Shown: positions 59,799 through 64,000 of the stretch, piece by piece
Layout: the number at the start of each line of letters is the position of its first letter
How positions within the stretch are numbered: the stretch's first letter is position 1
NCBI RefSeq assembly: GCF_025949665.1
Contig: NZ_JAPDFT010000001.1
Location: 806,001 to 870,000 of the forward strand
Origin: Chryseobacterium viscerum
GTDB taxonomy: Bacteria; Bacteroidota; Bacteroidia; Flavobacteriales; Weeksellaceae
Length of the DNA stretch: 64,000 nucleotides
Direction of reading: 5' to 3'
Made by a program: the position numbers and the translations under genes
Notes under the pieces: generated by a model
The model's database searches: none
Told to the model about the DNA's origin: nothing
What the model saw: only the letters and a program-made list of their open reading frames with translations

Positions 59799-60236
59799 TT
59801 AGATTCTGAGTCGGTCAGCCCTCCATTTTTTGATAGACCTTTTAATTTCATCTCCTGAGATGTTTTCATGAAGAGCTCTGTATAAAAGCTCCTTGAACTC
59901 ATCATCATAGGTAAATCTCAATGCAGCAATCTGATCAAATCTCAGTTTTTCAACAGTTTCATCCGATCTTTTATTGAAGATTTCAAAATACCGCTGCTGA
60001 AATTCCAGGATCACCATTCGGTTCTGGAGTCCCAATGCATAATGCTGCCGGGTCATAAATGCCAGATAAAAAAGCAGAAAAATCACAATAGAAAATAGAA
60101 TCCAGGTCAGTTGATTTCCCGGGTCATCCCATATTTTATAAATTCCGAAAATCTCCAATAGGATGAGCAAAGGAAGATAGATAAAATGATGAGGTGGATA
60201 AAATTTCCTGTGGTTATTATAGTTCTGCTGTTTCAT
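59799..60236 (-). CDS. Two-segment membrane protein, DUF6526-like
   Basis: 145 residues. Two membrane helices (FIYLPLLILLEIFGIYKIW, about 18-36, and LTWILFSIVIFLLFYLAFM, about 43-61) are followed by a charged cytoplasmic helix (NRMVILEFQQRYFEIFNKRSDE then RFDQIAALRFTYDDEFKELLYRALHENISGDEIKRSIKKW). It looks like the DUF6526 family common in Flavobacteriia; function is unknown. It probably heads a small run with the 55-residue lipoprotein gene. Confidence 0.75.
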   Translation of the reverse strand: MKQQNYNNHRKFYPPHHFIYLPLLILLEIFGIYKIWDDPGNQLTWILFSIVIFLLFYLAFMTRQHYALGLQNRMVILEFQQRYFEIFNKRSDETVEKLRFDQIAALRFTYDDEFKELLYRALHENISGDEIKRSIKKWRADRLRI

Positions 60237-60505
60237 GGAGTAGATTACAGCAATAATCTTTCCAAAAAATTATTATTTTGATAATGTGGTAGTTTTTTTT
60301 AGATGAAAATGATTTATTTTATTCAATATGTTTAAAGTTTTAATGTTTTTTAAATTATAAATGCATCTGTCATTCCGAACCAGCCAATGTACATTCCTTC
60401 AAAAGAATTCCTGCTAAAATAACAGATTATTAAGAAAAATAGCCGGAAGATTTCAGCTTCAGACTTCAAATTTTTCGTAACTTTCGGTGTTTAAAAAAGA
60501 AAAGA

Positions 60506-62275
60506 ATGACTTCAAAGGAAAAAGTTGCTGCGCTTCGTGAAGAAATGCAGAAAAATAATGTTGATGCATTTATAGTATATTCTGCAGATCCGCATATGAG
60601 CGAATATCTTCCTGAAGAATGGCAGGAGAGAGCTTGGTTGTCTGGTTTCTTAGGTTCTGCCGGTTTTGTGGTAGTTACCAAAGACAAAGCTGGCCTCTGG
60701 ACAGACGGAAGATACTTTACACAAGCCGCTATCGAGCTGGATGGTTCAGGAATTGACCTTTTCAAAGATGGTATGGAAGGAACTCCCAACTATATCGACT
60801 GGATTATTTCGGAAATCCCTTCAGGCGGTAAAGTGGCCGTAAATGCTTTAGCAGCTTCTAATGCCAACTGGGAACTGCTTTCTCAGAAATTTAATTCAAA
60901 AAATATTACACTGGTAGATTTTCCGCTTTTAAAAGAAGTCTGGAAAGAAAGAGGAACTCCATCTGCCAATCCTATTTTTGTACATCCGGTGGAAAGAGCA
61001 GGTAAATCTGTTTCTGATAAAATTGCTGCCATCCGCCAGAAAATGGAGGACCAGGAAGCCACCGTACATATCATATCAAGTCTGGATGATGTAGCATGGA
61101 CAGCCAACCTGAGAGGAAGTGATGTAGAAAGTAATCCCGTATTTTTAGGATATATTGTAATCACTAAAAATGATGCAGTGCTCTTTACAGGGTTAGAAAA
61201 AATGGAAGTAGAGGCAAGAAAACAAATGGATGATGCTTTTGTGAAAATGATGCCTTACGAAGAATTTTACAATTACCTGAAGACATTCAAAAATGAAAAA
61301 GTACTGGTTTCTCCAAACAGCAACCAACAGATTTTCGAAACATTAAAAACAGACAACCAGTTTATCAAAGCTCCGGTTCCGGGTAACCTGATGAAAGCTC
61401 AGAAAAATGAAGCTGAGCTGGAAGGCTTCAGAAAAGTAATGGTAAGAGACGGAGTAGCTATGGTGAAATTCCTGTATTGGTTAACGCACAATGCCGGAAA
61501 AGAAGCCATGAATGAATATTCTATCGGTCAGAAACTGAGAGGATTCCGTGCAGAAGGTGAAAATTTTGTAGGAGAAAGCTTCGGTTCTATCGTTGGATAC
61601 AAAGATAATGGTGCTATCATGCACTATTCTGCCAAAAAAGAAGGAAGCAAAGAAGTGACCAACGAGGAAACAATCCTGGTAGATTCAGGAGGCCAGTACC
61701 TTGAAGGAACCACAGATATTACAAGAACTTTTGCCTTAGGAACTCCTTCAGAAGAGTTTAAAAGAAACTCAACATTGGTATTACAGGGATTGATCCGTTT
61801 ATCAATGGTGAAATTTCCAAAAGGAACAAAAGGAGTACATCTTGATGCTATTGCAAGACTTCCTTTATGGATGGAAGGCAAAGACTTCAACCACGGGACG
61901 GGACACGGTGTAGGAAGTTTCATGAATGTACATGAAGGACCGCAAAACATCAGAAAAGACCTGAATCCTCAGGAACTTCTTCCGGGAATGGTATGTTCAA
62001 ACGAACCTGGATATTACCTTGAAGGACATTATGGAATCCGTCATGAAAACCTGATCGCAGTAAAAGAAGCGGAAAAAACAATTCACGGAACATTCTATGA
62101 ATTTGAAACATTGACATTCTGCCCGTTCTTCAAAGATACTGTAGTAAAAGAAATCCTTTCAGAAAGCGAAATCGCATGGTTGAATGGTTACCATAATACG
62201 TGTGAAGAAAAGCTTGCTCCTTATCTGGATGGAGAAGTTAAAGAATGGTTCCTGCAATTGGTAAGTCCTCTTTAA
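60506..62275 (+). CDS. Xaa-Pro aminopeptidase (M24B, aminopeptidase P family)
   Basis: Metallopeptidase removing an N-terminal residue before proline. 589 residues, the three-domain cytosolic XPNPEP1-like form. Two creatinase-like N-terminal domains (start MTSKEKVAALREEMQKNNVDAFIVYSADPHMSEYLPEEWQ) precede the pita-bread catalytic domain. Metal ligands are visible: two Asp in LVDSGGQYLEGTTDITRTF, His in NHGTGHGVGSFMNVHEGP, and Glu in SNEPGYY and GIRHENLIAV. It is monocistronic with a terminator downstream. Confidence 0.95.
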   Translation: MTSKEKVAALREEMQKNNVDAFIVYSADPHMSEYLPEEWQERAWLSGFLGSAGFVVVTKDKAGLWTDGRYFTQAAIELDGSGIDLFKDGMEGTPNYIDWIISEIPSGGKVAVNALAASNANWELLSQKFNSKNITLVDFPLLKEVWKERGTPSANPIFVHPVERAGKSVSDKIAAIRQKMEDQEATVHIISSLDDVAWTANLRGSDVESNPVFLGYIVITKNDAVLFTGLEKMEVEARKQMDDAFVKMMPYEEFYNYLKTFKNEKVLVSPNSNQQIFETLKTDNQFIKAPVPGNLMKAQKNEAELEGFRKVMVRDGVAMVKFLYWLTHNAGKEAMNEYSIGQKLRGFRAEGENFVGESFGSIVGYKDNGAIMHYSAKKEGSKEVTNEETILVDSGGQYLEGTTDITRTFALGTPSEEFKRNSTLVLQGLIRLSMVKFPKGTKGVHLDAIARLPLWMEGKDFNHGTGHGVGSFMNVHEGPQNIRKDLNPQELLPGMVCSNEPGYYLEGHYGIRHENLIAVKEAEKTIHGTFYEFETLTFCPFFKDTVVKEILSESEIAWLNGYHNTCEEKLAPYLDGEVKEWFLQLVSPL

Positions 62276-62358
62276 TAAAATCAATGGGGTAAAGTGGTTG
62301 CAAATCATATCTTTAAACCTCAGATTTAAACATTAAACAAAAGAATTGTTAGATAAAC

Positions 62359-62397
62359 CAAAGTCCTGTAAGGTATTTCCTGCAGGGCTTTTCTTTT
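62359..62397 (+). terminator. Terminator of the Xaa-Pro aminopeptidase gene
   Basis: AAGTCCTG pairs with CAGGGCTT (one G-U) around a loop and is followed by a T-rich tail. Confidence 0.65.
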
Positions 62398-62442
62398 TAT
62401 ACAACCGTATTTTTACGGATATAATTCTAGGGATTCTACTGA

Positions 62443-62472
62443 TTGATAAAAACCGGGGCTGATTTATCTTTG
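62443..62472 (+). promoter_or_regulatory. Complete orphan promoter
   Basis: TTG (62443-62445), 19 nt, TATCTTTG (62465-62472): an exact TTG-N19-TAnnTTTG. The only transcript it can make before the terminator at 62529 is about 80 nt long. Confidence 0.75.
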
Positions 62473-62477
62473 TACCA

Positions 62478-62560
62478 ACAAAACATCATTCATATCTTCA
62501 TAAATAACTCAAGTAAATTCAAAACGGTAAATCATCTCGTCCTGAGGTGATTTTTTTTGC
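62478..62560 (+). ncRNA. Candidate small RNA of about 80 nt
   Basis: Bounded by the complete promoter at 62443-62472 and a strong terminator (62529-62560: AAATCATCTC with GAGGTGATTT, 5-nt loop, then eight T). The 50-nt body is A-rich and unstructured, with several CAT and AAAC runs and no start codon, as in many base-pairing small RNAs with a single-stranded seed and a terminator hairpin. Start and end are estimates within a few bases. Confidence 0.6.
62529..62560 (+). terminator. Terminator of the candidate small RNA
   Basis: 10-bp stem with one G-U pair, GTCCT loop, eight T. Confidence 0.85.
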
Positions 62561-62630
62561 TGTTAATTGAAATTTGTCAGATAAGTTCCCACGACACATG
62601 CATCCGTTTAAAAAGAGGCTTTTCAAAAGT

Positions 62631-62757
62631 GTCATTCTGAACACAGACTGAAGGTCTGCGAGCGTAGTTCAACAATGTAGTGAAGAATCTCATACTTCTG
62701 GTTATTTATGAGATTCTTCCTTCGTCAGAAATCGAAGATTCGACGTAATCAATGACA
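62631..62757. repeat. GTCATTCTGA-type repeat with internal 13-bp inverted repeat
   Basis: It begins TGTCATTCTGAACAC and ends AATGACA. GAAGAATCTCATA (62682-62694) and TATGAGATTCTTC (62707-62719) pair perfectly across a 12-nt loop. GTCATTC...GAAGAATCTC elements of this kind are widely dispersed in Bacteroidota genomes (general knowledge). Confidence 0.7.
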
Positions 62758-62917
62758 AAAGCCAAATTATTTCACTTTTGAGATAGTTTCCACCTTTGCT
62801 CTCTTGGAATAAAATCCTATAAAAATGAAAACTTTGCGTTGATAAAGAAGTTTACATTCATTTTTTATCCTGATTTTATCTATTTTCGTGATTCATTAAA
62901 ACCCCTTATTTTTAAGA

Positions 62918-63487
62918 ATGATAATACAGGATTATTTTAGAAGCTTTAATCTGTTTTCAGAAGATGAAATTGAAGAATTTCTAAAGTTTTCCGAGTTCAG
63001 ATTCATCAATAAAAATGATTATTTCATACAGGAAGGAGAGCTTTGCAAGGAAGTAGGATTGGTAAAATCCGGTATCTTCCGTTCCTTTTATACTTCAGAT
63101 GAAGGAAAAGATATGACTTATTGCTTTCGGTTTCCCAATCATATGATCGCTGCGTATTCATCATTTATTTCAGGGTGCCCGAGTAAAGAAAGCATGCAGG
63201 CCATTACCAATGCAGAGCTGATTATTCTTAAAAAAGAAGCAGTAGATAAACTGGTGCAGAACAGCCTTAACTGGACAAAGTTTTTAAAGATCATTGCAGA
63301 GCAGGAATATCTTGAACTTGAAACACGGTTTTTTCAGCTTCAGAGAGATAGCGCAGCCCAGCGGTATGAAACATTATTAAAGAATCATCCTGATTATATT
63401 CAAAACATTCCATTGCAGTACCTGGCTTCTTATCTTGGAATTACACAACGTCACTTAAGCCGTATCAGAAAGGAAATTTCTTTTTAG
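62918..63487 (+). CDS. Crp/Fnr-family transcriptional regulator
   Basis: 189 residues. A cyclic-nucleotide-binding-like beta-roll (FRFINKNDYFIQEGELCKEVGLVKSGIFRSFYTSDEGKDMTYCFRFP) is followed by a long dimer helix and a C-terminal helix-turn-helix (IPLQYLASYLGITQRHLSRIRKEI). It lacks the Cys cluster of Fnr and an obvious cAMP phosphate-binding Arg/Ser pair, so another effector, or none, is likely, as in many Flavobacteriia homologues. The next gene begins 53 nt downstream with its own -7 element and may be its target. Confidence 0.9.
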   Translation: MIIQDYFRSFNLFSEDEIEEFLKFSEFRFINKNDYFIQEGELCKEVGLVKSGIFRSFYTSDEGKDMTYCFRFPNHMIAAYSSFISGCPSKESMQAITNAELIILKKEAVDKLVQNSLNWTKFLKIIAEQEYLELETRFFQLQRDSAAQRYETLLKNHPDYIQNIPLQYLASYLGITQRHLSRIRKEISF

Positions 63488-63520
63488 ACATTTGTCCTGC
63501 TCGTTGAAACAGGGGCGCTC

Positions 63521-63528
63521 TATTTTTG
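63521..63528 (+). promoter_or_regulatory. -7 promoter element of the saccharopine-dehydrogenase-like gene
   Basis: TATTTTTG, perfect TAnnTTTG, 12 nt before the ATG. Confidence 0.6.
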
Positions 63529-63540
63529 TCAAAAAAAATT

Positions 63541-64000
63541 ATGGAGCAAAATATTCTGATTATTGGTGGAAATGGATTGGTAGGAAAGACAATTTCCCGA
63601 ATTCTGAAATCAAGAAATCCTCATTTTACTGTTTTTATAGGGGGAAGAAAAGGTGGGAAAACAGACAAAGATCTAAAGATCGATGTCACAGATCCTTCCT
63701 CTTTTAAAGTGATCTCTGAGAAAAAAATAGATCTCATCATTCTTTCCGTGAATGATAAAGAAGATCATGTACTTCGTTTTGCTATTACTCATCATATAGA
63801 TTATCTGGACATTACAAAACCTACTCCAGCTTTGGTTAAGGCCTACGATATTGCCGGAAAATCAGATGTAAACAGCAGAATTGTCTTCAGTTCAGGCTGG
63901 ATGGGTGGAATTGTACCGGGATTAGTCAACACTCTTTCCCATTCAGATGATATCAAGGAAGTAAAGGTTTTTGTATATTATTCTGTAAAAGACCTGGCAG
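63541..64000 (+). CDS. Saccharopine dehydrogenase-like NAD(P)-binding protein (partial)
   Basis: The frame is open from ATG 63541 to the window edge, 153 residues so far. It begins with a Rossmann motif, NILIIGGNGLVGKTISRIL, followed by FIGGRKGGK, LKIDVTDPSSF, IDLIILSVNDKEDHVLRFAI, YLDITKPTPALVKAYDIA and SGWMGGIVPGLVNTL. This is the NADP-binding and hinge pattern of the saccharopine dehydrogenase/reductase superfamily. The C-terminal part is outside the window, so substrate class cannot be judged. The gene follows a Crp-type regulator. Confidence 0.85.
   Translation, partial: MEQNILIIGGNGLVGKTISRILKSRNPHFTVFIGGRKGGKTDKDLKIDVTDPSSFKVISEKKIDLIILSVNDKEDHVLRFAITHHIDYLDITKPTPALVKAYDIAGKSDVNSRIVFSSGWMGGIVPGLVNTLSHSDDIKEVKVFVYYSVKDLA

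Larger units (their letters stand above)
62276..62917. other. 642-bp spacer with a candidate small RNA
   Basis: No long frame. It holds the pepP-type gene's terminator, a complete promoter followed by a terminator (candidate small RNA) and a GTCATTC-type inverted repeat. A near-match TATTTTCG at 62881 may serve the Crp-type gene. Confidence 0.6.

Overview
The window looks like chromosomal DNA of a Chryseobacterium-like flavobacterium (Weeksellaceae, phylum Bacteroidota). This rests on family recognition and promoter style, because no alignment could be run. It is AT-rich. Many genes are preceded by the Bacteroidota housekeeping -7 element TAnnTTTG instead of a Shine-Dalgarno site. It carries type IX secretion and gliding genes (porV, porU, gldJ), a chromosomal subclass B1 metallo-beta-lactamase, SCG/TSC-type lipoproteins and many intergenic repeats. 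I saw no tRNA, rRNA, CRISPR array, insertion sequence or prophage.

Layout. 1-6.3 kb: a surface-type lipoprotein, ahcY, a HugZ-like flavin/heme protein, a phosphopantetheinyl transferase and a FUSC membrane protein. 6.5-16.5 kb: the lipidated metallo-beta-lactamase, then porV-porU facing gldJ-murF, then a Nudix hydrolase. 17-23 kb: an SRPBCC protein, an envelope operon (outer-membrane protein, lptC, anmK), an aldehyde dehydrogenase and holB. 23.5-28.2 kb: a TetR-TolC-EmrA-EmrB efflux operon with a candidate operator. 28.6-40.9 kb: mostly accessory and hypothetical genes, including a DoxD/DoxA fusion, a MazG-like protein with tag, a redox-type HxlR regulator facing a quinone-reductase-like gene, a patatin with two downstream unknowns, CorA, fabH and a thioredoxin-fold protein. 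41-46 kb: a membrane-spanning TPR/AraC regulator, two small lipoproteins and pruA. 46.9-58.4 kb: a urea and nickel island. 58.5-64 kb: topoisomerase IB, small membrane proteins, an Xaa-Pro aminopeptidase, a Crp-type regulator and the start of a saccharopine-dehydrogenase-like gene.

The urea island is nearly self-sufficient. It has structural genes ureABC, a terminator, a beta-barrel protein overlapping ureE, then ureF, ureG and ureD, a nickel-permease-like protein with a His-rich loop, a urea channel, a TonB-dependent receptor with His-rich segments and an AraC regulator.

The most unusual content is intergenic. (1) Many spacers hold short arrays whose unit is 7 nt but whose unit sequence differs from place to place (AGATAAA, ATGTATA, AAcctTR, TTTAAAG, ATTCACT, ACATTNN, AGCTGGA). 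They recall the heptanucleotide STRR repeats of cyanobacteria. Several pair into long inverted arms, one overlaps the expected -33 region of a promoter, and the ACATTNN type recurs upstream of start codons. (2) A dispersed two-hairpin repeat occurs five times, with compensatory stem changes. (3) Two orphan promoter-terminator pairs mark a candidate small RNA of about 80 nt (62.5 kb) and a transcript encoding a 32-residue peptide (43.0 kb). (4) A 106-bp tandem duplication copies the last codons and stop of the beta-lactamase gene.
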